The position numbers and the translations under genes are program-made. Below, in pieces: positions 23,301 through 36,400 of a DNA stretch of 64,000 nucleotides. The stretch spans positions 6,945,122 to 7,009,121 of the forward strand of contig NC_132891.1 in assembly GCF_030463535.1 (NCBI RefSeq), read 5' to 3'. Each line of letters starts with the position of its first letter. Positions within the stretch are counted from its first letter, which is position 1. Origin of the DNA: Salminus brasiliensis (Eukaryota; Chordata; Actinopteri; Characiformes; Bryconidae). The notes under the pieces are model-generated. The model ran no database searches. It saw only the letters and a program-made list of their open reading frames with translations, and was not told the origin of the DNA.

Positions 23301-26300
23301 TAGAACATCTAGAACATTGTAAACATGGTAAACATTCTACCTTTTGTCAGAATGTTCTAGAATGTTCTAGAATTTTCTTCTAAGATGTTCTTTCCCTTTC
23401 ACAATGAATTAAAAACTCTAAAGAACCAAATGAACCATGGTTGAGGACATTCTACAATGTTGTGAATGAGAAAACATGCTCTAGAACATTGCGAATGGGA
23501 GAGAACATTCTGGAAGAAGGTCAGTAGGTAAGAACATTCTAGAACATTACGAAAAATGGAGAACATCATCCCTATTCATATTGTTCAAAAACGTCCTCCA
23601 TTTTTTAAAAGACACTGTTCTTAAATACTAACCCTCTCCTGGAATGTTCTCCCCTGTTCACAATGTTCTACAGCAAGAATGACAAAATCCAGGACTGTGA
23701 ACTGGAATCCAGGTCCAGATTTGAAGACCTGGGTTCTCCAGTGTGTTCTCTCATTTAAAACATTCTAAAAGGTCCCCAGCCATGGTTCATTTGGTTGATT
23801 TGATGGCTGTATTTGCTTTTGTACAGAAAATGTGCTGTATGGATGTTACTTACGGGTCCACAACCATGGTGAGTTTGAATGGCAGGTATCCATCTGCATG
23901 TGGAGGAGACAGAACTGTGGAAAAATACACAGCTTCATTAAATTCCACTGATCAGAACTTTAGCAGTTTTAGGCTCCACATTATATAGATTTTATCAGAA
24001 TAATTTTTCACGCCTAGCTCACTGAAACCAGCAGGGGGATGTGCTGCAGATTCTACCATGTTTGTGTTTTCATACAGAAAAGGGGGTTATTGTATGATGA
24101 TGTAAAGTAACTGATGTGTATACATAAAAATAATGCTGTATACACTGCCAGTCAACAAGAATAGAGGGTATGCACTGCCGTCACATTCCTGCTGGAACAT
24201 GACACGTATATTCGGATTGAGTGGCAAAACCTTCTGCAACACAGCTGCAGTGTTAATTAGTGAAACGGCCAAACCGAGAATGAAAGTTAAAGGCAGCTGA
24301 ACTCCACGACGATCCATCCAAAATACCAAAGAACCAATGGTCCATGGACGTCAATGTCTAGCCAGGAACGTCCAGCTAACTGTGGCTCACATCCCACCAT
24401 TTAGAGGATAAAGCCTCATATCAGAGTGTTAAGTTGAGTGAATGCTCCTGTTAGTGTTTTCCACTGTTTTCAGGCTCATTTAGCAGACTGACTCATCCAG
24501 GTTAGCTTGTTTCCCTCTTACTTGGACTTAGCATGTCCCCAAATTGGCATCTACAGTGTTTTAGTGGCCTTTACACTAACGCTGCCACTGAGTCTTTTTG
24601 CCACGCATGTCCATGGCTGCAGTGACTCCCACCACCTGTGACGTCACATGCATAACCTCTATTGCTTAGCTGTTGTTCTATGTAACGATCACTAATAAAA
24701 GTCCTCTAAAGGTTCTTTTCTGGTCTAGATGGTGGCCTTACACAGCCTAGTCATATTTCTATAATGTTGACCTGAATGAAATGCTTCCCACACATCTCAC
24801 ATTCTTCACTGCTGTCCACACTGCTCCTATAGTGGCTGTATTTTACGTCTTCACACATTTCCAAGCACAGTTTCCTATTTGCTCAGTAGGGCTGAAGTCA
24901 AGGTTTGGCTCTGTTTATTGATCAGAAGTGATCTGTGATTGTGTTCATAAGACAACCACCCACAAAGCTCAAAATCAGCCTCTGAGCTTCCTCACAGCCT
25001 CACCAATTTACAACCTCGCCAATTTACAGCCTCACCAATTTACAACCTCGCCAATTCACTTCACCTCAAGCTCAATTCATCACCATTTAGAATCTTCCCG
25101 CTTAGCCACATTGCTGTGGAGTGTGATTTTTAGTTCATAATATTCTAGAATGTTCTCCCCTTCCTAATGTTCTAGAATGTTCTCCACTTCCTAATGTTCT
25201 AGAATGTTCTCCTCCCATTCACACCATTTCACAATGTTCCTCTCATTCACACTTCTCTATAAGGAGCTCCCATTCCCAGTGTTCTCCCCCATTTATTCTG
25301 TTCTACAACGTTACTGTCCTATTCACACCGTTCTAGAATTGTCTCTCATTCATATTGTGCCAGAACATTCTCCACTTTCCACAATGTTCTAGAATGTTCT
25401 CCCATTCCCAGTGTTCTAGAACATCCTCCTCTACACTGTTTTAGAATGCTAACACCACTCACACTCTTCTAGAATGTCTCCCTCAATATACACTGTTCTA
25501 GTACAACCTCTATTTACACTGTTCTAGTACATCCTCAATTTATACTGTTCTAGAATATTTCCCTCCCATTCACAATGTTCTAGAATGTTCCCCTTCATTT
25601 AGACTGTTCTAGAAGGTTTTCTTCCCATTCACAATGTTCTAGAATGTTCTCCCATTCACAATGTTCTCCTGCTCCCAGTGTTCTAGAACATCCTCCTCTA
25701 TTTACCCTGTCCTAGTACATCCCCCATTTATACAGTTCTAGAATATTTTCTTCCCATTCACAATGTTGGCTAGGTCATCCTCCTCAAAATCCACTGTTCT
25801 AGAATGCTCTCACAATGCACATAATTCTAGAACGTTCCCCTCTATTTACACTGTTCTAGAATGCTCTCACAATGCATATAATGCTAGAATGTTCCCCTCC
25901 ATTTACACTGTTCTAGAATGCTCTCACAATGCATATAATGCTAGAATGTTCCCCTCCATTTACACTGTTCTAGAATGCTCTCACAATGCATATAATGCTA
26001 GAATGTTCCCCTCCAGTTACACTGTTCTAGAATGCTATCATTCCCACTCTTCTAGAATGTTCTTCTAAATCACACTGTTCTAGAAAGTGCTCATGCGTTC
26101 ACACCATTCTAGAATGTCCCCTTCATTCACAATGTTCCAGAATGTTCTACCTTTTACTGTTCTAGAAGGTGCTCATGTGTTCACGCAATTCTAGAATGTT
26201 CTCCTCCTCCACACTGTTCTGGAACATTCTGCCTCTATACACCGTTCTTGAATGGTCTCTTCTAGAATTTTCTGCACCATTTATGCGGTTCTCACACTGT

Positions 26301-27412
26301 TCTTGAATGTTCTCTCTAAATCAGATTGGACAATAGCAGAAAGGAACAGATCTGCTGGAACAGATTCAAAAAACACAGACTAAACAGGAAAAATCCATCA
26401 TGCAATTTCAGATGTTTCAAACATCAACCTTTAAGATGTTTAGTCTGTGTTATCAGGAAGAGGAACATATTCTGGAAGCAAAACCTTCAGTAGCAAAGGA
26501 AACCCACTCTCAAAACAGTGGTGCGTTTATGCCGTAGATGGCTACGTTGCTTCTCTGGCTAACTGCTATAGTGTCCCCAGTGGTATCAGAGTGAAAGGCC
26601 AAGCAAGAAGATTTCCATCTAAGTTAATCTCAGCTGTTGTCCCTTCCAAAGAAAAGTTTAAGTTAAATAGGGTGAATAAACAAGACAGCTGCTCTGGTGA
26701 ATAAACACAACAGCAGCAGAGACAAGTCCGAAAGAAATGGGGAAGCAGAAACAGCACTGAAAACACGCTGATGGCCACATCAGGCCGCATCGGCTATGGT
26801 GTTTAAACGTACCATTTGCTCAACAAGAACCAAGACTGCTAGTCTAACCAAGATATGATAAACAGCAGGGTGTAACACAGGTTTTCTCAACCCAGACCTA
26901 GTGTGTTGAAAATGTGGTCCAGGCGAAAACTGGCCGGACTGTTTGAGATAAATGTGGATAGGGTAATGTTCTAACGCTCCACTGACGGTTTTCAGTGTAC
27001 GCTGTCAACCTCAGAGCAATTACTGACACTAAACCTTAGGCTTTTCTAATAGGAGGCTACCATGGTATCAGTTTACAAACTGGAAAGCCTCATGATAAAC
27101 ATATTTAATTGCAACAGTCAGTTCCACTGGCACAACCTGGTAGGGGATCAGATTGTCAGATTTGATAGCACTCTGATTCACACTAATGCAGGCAGTGCTA
27201 TCAACTTAGGGGCGTCCTATTTCCTTTATTGGTCTGATAAATTATACTGAGCCTGATTCACCAATATCTCCATAAGAATTAAAGAAAGTACTAATAAAAA
27301 AGTCTGCGTCACCTTCATGTTTGTAAAGCACAAAAGTAAAGGTGCACATATTTGTCACTGCACTATGTACAGCGAAATGTGTCCTCCATCCCATCTGTGG
27401 TAGTGAACACAT

Positions 27413-27456
<44 letters not shown>

Positions 27457-30400
27457 GAACTAGGGGCAGGAAGCACACATTCACCCAGAGTGGTGGGCAG
27501 CCAACTCCAATGCCCAGGGAGCAGAGAGGGTAAAGGGGTTTGCTCAAGGGCCCGGGTATCGAACCCACAACCCTGTCATCAATAGCCCAGATCCCACTGT
27601 CCTCGTAAATTGAACAAATTCCACATAAGAAAACACTGGCGAATGTGAGAGTCTTTGCAAAAACCAGCAAGAAATTCCTCTTAAGAACGACTGGTGAAAA
27701 AGGCCCATTATGTGCAAACAGTTAGGAAAACATGAACATCAGATATATATTCAGCCTTAAAATGATCAATGGACCAGTGCAACTGTGTTCTCTGGAATGA
27801 TGATACTCCATCCCACACCTCTGGGATGGCTTGGGGGGTAGGGAATGATGAGGTGGGATGTTGATCATCATCCAACATCCTGACCTCACTAATGCTGAAT
27901 GCAATCAAATCCTCAGAGCAATGCTCCAAAATCTCGCTAACACACTGCCTGGCCTCTCATGTTCTATGCCTACATGAAAGAGTTCCAGGCTGAGCCCTGC
28001 GCGTACTTGCCTGTATAAAACTTCTTAAATACTTCATCCTTTGGCATGTCTGGATACACGTGACTGATGCAGTTGATGTCCCGGATTCGGTCGCCAAGGC
28101 CAGAAGAGTCCAGGTCCTTCTTGGTGAAAGGCTGGATGTTCTGAATTTTCCTGCCTCCACCTGGAGAGAGACAGACATGGCATTCAGAAAGAGAAAAAGA
28201 GAGCATGACGGAGCACATCAGTTTTAAAAGCAAAGGTGCTGACCTGAGGTCAGAAACTTGCAGCACCGCTTGATACATATAAAGTCAGATACACTATATG
28301 TCCAAATATTTGTGGACATCCCTTCTAATGAATGCTTTCAGCTACTTCAAGCTGCACCCATTGCTGACCCAGTGTAAGTTTCTAATAGAACAGGACGCTC
28401 TGGAGCAGATACACATGAACCTATTGGCACTGTGTCTAATGCCAGGTGTGGGCTAGAGGGATATTAAGCCCCCCAGCATTGAGCTGTGGAGCAGTGGGAC
28501 TGTTCTCTGGAGTAATGGTTTGTGCTCCAGCCAATACCTTTGAGATGAGTTGGGGAGTTGGGGATGAGATAGGATGGTGATCATCAAACACCCTGACCTG
28601 CTAAATGCAATCAAATTCTCACAGCAATGCTCTGAAGTCTCAAGTCTTTTTCCCCTTTAGAACAGAGACAGTTACACCAACAAAAACAGCATAATCTATT
28701 TTCAATACCCTTGACTTCAGAATAAACAATAAATGAATACTTCTGTCCATATGGGAGAACACAAAAAGGATAAAATGGCTTTTTTTATAACACATACTTT
28801 CACTGGGGCCCACATAGGCGATGGTGATGCCTCCGATTTCTGAGTCACTGAAGCGCAACAGGAAGGTGCCGTTGGGTTTGTTCTGCAAAATGACATGGAG
28901 GTGCTGCTTCCCGATAAAGCCAAAGATCAGCCTGCAGTGGACAATTAAACATGGATGAATGGCTCTTCCTCAGGCCTTTAGTCAGGACTCTAAACATATA
29001 TCATCGCTGTCATATAAAACCCTCATCTGAGAACACCAGCTTCCGTTTACACTGTGTGATACATGTCATGATGAACAGACTAACAGAAGTGGCCTAAATG
29101 ACTGAAAATTTTATCTTATTATATTAATGCAAACATTCCCAGTTACTACATTACTACAACATTATAGTCCCCAAAGCACAAAACCTACTGGTCACATGAA
29201 TCACAAACTCATTAGCCTGTACTGTGGGGAACGTGGAAGGAGGAAGTGAAGAGTGATATCATTGGTTAATATAATTTTCCCCCATTTTATGAAGTTTTTC
29301 CAATGAAGTGGATAAAAGGAGGGGGCAAGAATTTCGTTTTTTACATGATATGATAATCCATGCTTAATATGACCAATGAGGCTTCCATACCCTTCACTCC
29401 AGTAGGATTTCAGGCACTTTTTGGTCAGGTCAATCACTCCCTCAAACCACTGCCAGAAGGTGAAATTCCGTCCAGGTAGAACTTCCTGTACCACAAACAA
29501 ACATTAAAATGACTTCAAATAATCTCTGGAGTGGTGATAGAAAAATATAGTTAGTTTTCAGTAAAGAAAGATATAAAAATTATATACAGTGATACAGTGA
29601 AAATAATCATAGTATTTGTTGTACACAGTATGTCCAAATGTTTGTGGACGCCCCTTCTAATAAATGCATTCAGCTACTTTGAGCATTGAGCTGTGGAGCA
29701 GTGGAACAGTGTTTTTTTTAAATGATGAATGATGGGAAGAGTTGGGGAGTTGGGGATGAGATGGGATGGCAATCATCCAATATCCTGACCACACTAATGC
29801 TCCTGTCACTAAATGCAATCAAATTCTAAATCTAGTAGAAAGCTTTCTTCCCTGGACTGTAGGGACATTTACTCCAAGAAAAGCAAGACAAACGCTTGTT
29901 AATGCCCTTGATTTCAGAAAAAATAATGAATGAGCAGGTGTCCCAATACTTTTGCTCATATAGTGCATTTAAACTAATTCTATGATTCCAGTATTGCGTT
30001 AATACCACCAAGTTTTGGTCGTAAACAAAACGGGTAAAATCTTAAAAACTGTCCAGTCAGATTTTAGCTAGGCAAGCTTTCCCATTGGTTATGCCTTCAG
30101 AAGCTGCACTGAGGGTCTTAAATTGAATTTGATGGTGAAATCAGCCAGTCATGCAGAGGGTGGGACCTATTTTATAAAAAGTCATCACTCTCAGCTTTCT
30201 GGAAGTTACTACTGTGTTTGTGAAACCCAGTGGTAGCCTTACCAGGATTCAGTCAGCTGCTAGAAATGGAGAACAGTAGTGGCAGCTCTGTATGGGGGCT
30301 CTTTTTTAAAAAAGGGTCACTTTTTGACTTTTTGAGATAATATTAAAATCTGGAAATAGTTTTTTTATGTCGTGTCAAAATTAAATCATGAATGGACCAA

Positions 30401-33400
30401 TAGAAATGCTCCAAAGTAACTCTTAAGTAAAAATATTTTTTGCACTTTCTTCCAATAAATGTTAATTTTTTGCGAGATGGTGAGAATATGTTAACATTTG
30501 TTACAAACTTCAAACAAAACAATTTGGAATATCTTTTACACGCTTTATCTAAAACAGCATTACTGTTGAAGTTTTATGTATTTATAGGCCATACAATTAT
30601 GGCCTGAATTGAGCGCCAGGGTTTAATAATCTGCTATAGTATATAGTATAGAGTAAGTGTGTTTGCTGCAGAATATGACTGCACCACGACATTAAAAACC
30701 ATACCTTGTTGAACTGGGCCCAAGATACTGGCATGTTGCTGAAGTCTCCCGAGACATCTTTGTCAAAGATTTTCTGAGCGAGGCAGTGTAGGTTGTATCT
30801 GTCCAAACCACGGTTGGTCTGCACCTCTGACATAAACTTACTGCTCAAAGCTTCACACATCTGGCTCCAGGGCACGCGCTCCGGCACCACAAAAGGGATC
30901 CTATTCTGAGGTCACCAAGGCAGAAAGCACAATTAGAATTGTATTAGAATAAATGCTTAATGTTTTGTTTAATAAAGTGTATAAAGTTAATGCAACTCAC
31001 AGGTTCAGAGAATGCACAGTCCCATATGATTGTAGCCATAGCGTTGTTCTCCTGACTGCCATGTACAATTACAACCACAGGAAGGGAGATCATCTAGAAG
31101 AAGAAGAAGAAGAAGAGAAGTACATTCATAACACAACTCAATTCAGCAAGATTATCCACTGGATTGGAAGAGTGTAAGTAAGTATCTGGTTAAGGGGAAT
31201 GTATTAGATCATAACCGATTAGGGTAATATTTAACACAGCAGCTCTAATAGCACAATAATGTGGCCAAAATGTTGCATTTTTTTGCAAATGTTTGTGGAC
31301 ACCCCTTCTAATGAATGCATTCAGCTACTTTAAGTTGCACCCATTTCTCACACAAACATGCAAATGCACACACACACACACAAGCTTACTAGTCCCTGTA
31401 AAAAAATACAGTCCAAACAGAATAGAACTCTCTGGTGCAGATAATCATGAACCTATTGGCACCATGCTTAATGCCAGGTATGGGCTAGAGGGGTGTAAAG
31501 CCCCCCAGCATTGAGCTGTGGAGCAGTGGGACTGTGTTCTCTGGAATGAGGGTTGGTGCTCCATCCAATCCTTTTGGGATGAGATGGGGGGATAGGGATG
31601 ATGAGGTGGGGTGGCGATCATCCAACATCATGATCTCACTAATGCTATAGTCGCTAAATGCAAACAAATCTTCACAGCAATGTTCCTCCAAAATCTAGCA
31701 GAAAGCCTACTTTGGACATTAGAAACTCTGTAATACCTTTGATTTCAGAAGAAACAATGAATGAACACATGTCCCAATACTTTTGTCAAATTAGTGTACA
31801 ATCAAGGCAACACCAATTAGGTGGATCAGGTGGGGTTGATTAGGATTGGAGGTAAAGTTAGCTTTAGACCTCTGTGTTATACTGTGTTTAGATCCACCCC
31901 CCCTGCAGGTGGCGCCAGGTGGTACAACCTCAACGAGCTTCTGCCTGTTTTGAGTGTTAATCCATCCTCACCTCATTAATGAGGAAAAGAATGTTTGCCA
32001 CGGCTCAGGACCCAAACTGCTTTCGTAAGCCACTCTGAATGCTTGTCAAGTTGGCACAGGTAGTCACTGAAGTCTCCTGTTGGTCTAATCTCCTCATCTT
32101 TCCTAGATTACTTGCTTAACAAAGCAGGAAAGACAAGGTTTTTAGCTGCTAATCCATGTTTTAGGTTTTAAAACACCGACCTGTTAAGACTTAAATTGGG
32201 CTAGAGTGGCACAAAGAACTATGTTGTCTGGAAAGATGGATGGTGCTCTATACAATACGTTTGGGACGGAGTTGGGGTTGAGGTGGGGTGGTGATCATCC
32301 AACATCCTGATCTTACTAACACTCTTGTTACAGAATGCAATCAAATCCTCACAGCAATGCTCCTCCAAAATCTAGTAGAAAACCTTCACAGTAGAGACAG
32401 TTCCTCCAACAAAATCATGATGAATTCTTTTTAATACCCTTCATTTAGAAAAAAAACAGTGAATGAGCAGGTGTCCTAATACTTTTGTCCACAATGTGTA
32501 TTATTAATGGAGGGATCTGCAGAAAAGTCTTACTGGTGTAGTGCAGCCTAGTCATCCATACCAGGGATCGAACCCCAGTCTCCTACAAGGCACTGTACCT
32601 CACCAACCATCAAGCACACCAAGCACTGTTCCACCCCTAGTAAAACAACTCCATTGCTCTGTTAGTTAATTGTTATGGTGGGGCGACTGGAAGCCTATAA
32701 TATTCAAATATGCCCTGCAACCAGTGTTGCTTGCTGTGTGCTCCACTGCACTGTGACAAATCACAGTTCCACATCAGTGTTTTTGTGGGTGTTTGGATGC
32801 TGCACTGTACAGTGTATCATTTTTCTGGTCAAAATAATGCAGACCTATATGTATTCATGCCATATTATAGCCTCCCCAGTGTATTTTATTATATATTACA
32901 AGGTGTTCTACAACTGATATATGAAAGCCGAAGCAATTGAACTGCAATATGCATTCTGTGCTAATAATGACTGTGCTCTTTCCATCAGCATTATTCCTCT
33001 CCCTAGCATTCACAGCAGTCAAAGCGCTGTCGACACAGTCTTGCATCACTGGCTTTCGCTGAGAGCTTTTTACAGGACATTGGTTGGTCTTGCACGCTGA
33101 CCACAAGGCAACCACACAACTGACACACAATTTGAATAGATTTGTTTTTACCTCAGACAACCTTTTGCCAGACAGCATGGCAGTCCTATCTACAAAATCA
33201 TTGTACAAGTCAACTCCCCATTCCTTGTTCTAGCTCGCCTAGAATCTGACTGGCTGCAAGCGATTTCATTCTAGATGTTCGGTCAGGCAAAGACGAATTG
33301 CTGAAAGTAATCTGCCAACAAGGCACATGCTGGGGATATCCCTTGCAGAGCTGTTCTCTCCACACTGACACACTTGTGCTTCTATTCTCTGATGGAGAAA

Positions 33401-36400
33401 ACTGATAGACCCAACCTTTAGAGCACTTATTGCATACGGACTTGGGACTCCCAATTTGGGATACCACACATGGACAACCATGCATGTATATTTGTGCTAA
33501 CTACAGTAAAAACACCCTTGCAGTGTGCAGAAACATATTCTGTGATATGGTGGTGTCTTGATTCAATACAGCAAATACAGCAATACAAAATCTATGCAGC
33601 AAAAATGAACAGCGTGCCTTAATATGGGGTTTATGTTCATATCCGAAATGTACAGTTAATATGATAATGACTGCACCATGTGCGCAGCTACCATGCAGGC
33701 ACACTAGGCCTTACCCCTTTAGACCCTCTGTGTAGGCCCACTTCATCACTCTCATAACAACATTACTGTAAAACAACAACAATTTACAACAATTTCATAG
33801 GACCCAAAATAGAGCCCTGTGGGACTCCATAAGCTATGTTTAACATTTACAAATAATGAAATAATAAAAAAATCTGTATGAATTCTGCATTAGAATTAAG
33901 AACTGAATAATAAACATTAGGTTCTGGGGGTTAAGTTTTGACATTCTGAGGTCAGGATTCAGTATTTTAAATGTTGCAGAAAAGTTTATTATGTTCTACA
34001 CAAACTAGTTTGGCGCAGATAAATTAATGTCCACCTTCTACTAAACTTAAAAAATGGTTGGTTTTATGAGAGTGAGCATGTGCACAACATAAGTCCCGTC
34101 CCCACCCCACCCACTTTACTCTGATAGGTTGCACTCTGATATTGCGTTTTAAAGACTTAGGCTGCAACAGAATAGTAATCTACTTCCTCATTAATGTTGT
34201 GCTACTATTTTTACTAAGAGACTATTTAGTTTACTGATGCTAAATACTTCCCGACTTGGAAGTCGGAGGGATGGCGAAGAAGAAGTACTGGATGGTACAT
34301 ATAGCTGCTGTTGATGGTTGTTTGTGCACATTATTTTGATCTGGAACCTTTGTATATTAAAGTTAATATAGAACAATGCTATTTATCCTTTTATTCATAG
34401 CAAAGTGGCTACTCCGCTAGTGCGGCACAAGTTATTAACCTTACATTAGCTGCCATTTTTCATGATGTTTTGACAACAAAGCTCTTGAACGTGAGGTGCT
34501 TGAGGTGAACGCAGCATCAGTAGCAAACACACAAACACGCTTCCTCATCATTAGCATGCATCTACACGGGTCGCATAAACACACATGGCTAGATCAAGTG
34601 ACAAGTGGCTAGGGAGTGAAAATAAGTTAACAAATTCTCTACAGATATAACAGTTTTTGCCTGTTTTACAGCACAAATCCTTTTTTTACAGCAGCTTTTT
34701 ATTTTCTGAATTTTACATTCTGAAAATCATAAAAAATTTAATGTGCCAGGAATTTTGCACATGCCACATTTTACTGTTATTTTTTGCAGTTTGTTAACTC
34801 CCTAACACTCCAAGGCATATTACACTGTATGGTGTAAATCTTTTTTTTTTCTTTTTAAACAACCACATTGACCATTTGTGACAGATGGAATTTGTGAAAA
34901 CACACATACCCACCAGTGAAACACACACAGTGGACAGTGAGCACACATGCCCAGAGCAGTGGGCAGCCATTGCTGCAGCGCCCAGGGAGTAAAGAGGGTG
35001 AAGGGCCTTGCTCAAGGGCCCAACAGTGGCAGCTTGCCAAGCCCAGGTATTGAACCCACAACCCTGTCATCAATAGCCCGGATCTCTAACCGCTGCCCCA
35101 TATTCAGTAACTACTCAGTAACTTCTGGTTACAAACTGGTGGGGCTATTCTTCGTTAATAGAAGTTTGTAACGCTTAATGGGACATGTAAGTAGTTGAGA
35201 GGGTTTAAGGGGTTAAATTAAGCAAGAAAATATATATATCATCTTAAGGATGTGCAGTAGTGTGTACTCTGTAGAGCAGTGGTCTCTAACCCTGCTTGTG
35301 GAGAGCTAGCTACCTTTCTGCTGACTTTAAATCCAACCCTAATCCACCGCTCCTGACCCAACTAATCACTGCCTTCAGACCTCCTTGATTAGCTGAATGG
35401 GGTGTTAGGTTTTGGGTTGGAGTTGAGACCTGCAGGGAGGAAGCTCTTCAGGAGCAGGGTTAAAGACCACTGCTGTGGTCAGAACATTTTGCATGTATAT
35501 GCCTATTAAAGACATATAAAAGCCTCAAAAAGTCAAATTTTACATATTTGAAAACACATCTTTGTAAATTAATGCATTTATGATGAGGCTACATTAACGC
35601 TACATTAACGTTAAGATTTTCCCCTTCTCCTATAAAGCTGCCATTTCTAATCTACAGGCTTTTAAGAGGCCAGCTAAACGTACTGCAGTCTGATTTACAT
35701 TATGGCATTTAGCTGACGCTCTTATCCAAAGCAACTTACAAGGTTCCTCATATTACAGCGTTGGGTCAGTGTTAGGAGTCTTATTGGTGTAGTGCAGCAT
35801 AGTCACCTAAACCGGGAATCGAACCCCAGCCTCCCACATGGTGTGGTAGCTCACTGGAAGGTAGTGGTGTTATCTTTTGCACCACACCAAACATTTGATT
35901 TGAAAATGAAGAGCTGAATTGACAAATAGTGAAAAATGAAGCCCTACCTGGACACTGTAAGGGCTTTCGCAGCCTGTGATGGTTATCTCTGCTGTGAAAA
36001 GGAGAGCAAACTTCTCCTCTGTTACCGACTCAGAGCCTTTCCTGTCAGCTCGCTTGATTTTCCTGATGGACTGCAGAAGAGAAATAAGTGCTGATTACAA
36101 ACACTGATTACACTGATTACAGGTGTTTCAACATGCTGTAAAAACATGATAGAAACGAGTCCAATTTTCCAAGTCAAACAAACTGCAAGCAGGTGGTAAA
36201 AAGTCATACAGACCATGTTCCTGAAAGTCGCACACGTGCTCTTGCTGGCAGTGTTGTGTTCTAAAATGGCCGTGCTATTGATCAGCTCCCCCACATTCTC
36301 ACTGAGGAAAGGAAAAACATAGGAAAGACTGTAGGTTTTACTTTTGAATGCACTTTAAATCTGCAGCAGGATTTTCCTGATATCTATGCGAGTACTACAG

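Noticed and set aside
22726-26310. STAT binding sites (TTCN3-4GAA) in the TTCTAGAA array
   Set aside because: The half-site spacing is two bases, which fits HSE geometry and not the three or four bases required by STAT dimers.
33210-33704. Cysteine-containing minus-strand frames in stat6 intron 10
   Set aside because: They might be a decayed transposase, but no family signature could be matched and the frames are interrupted.
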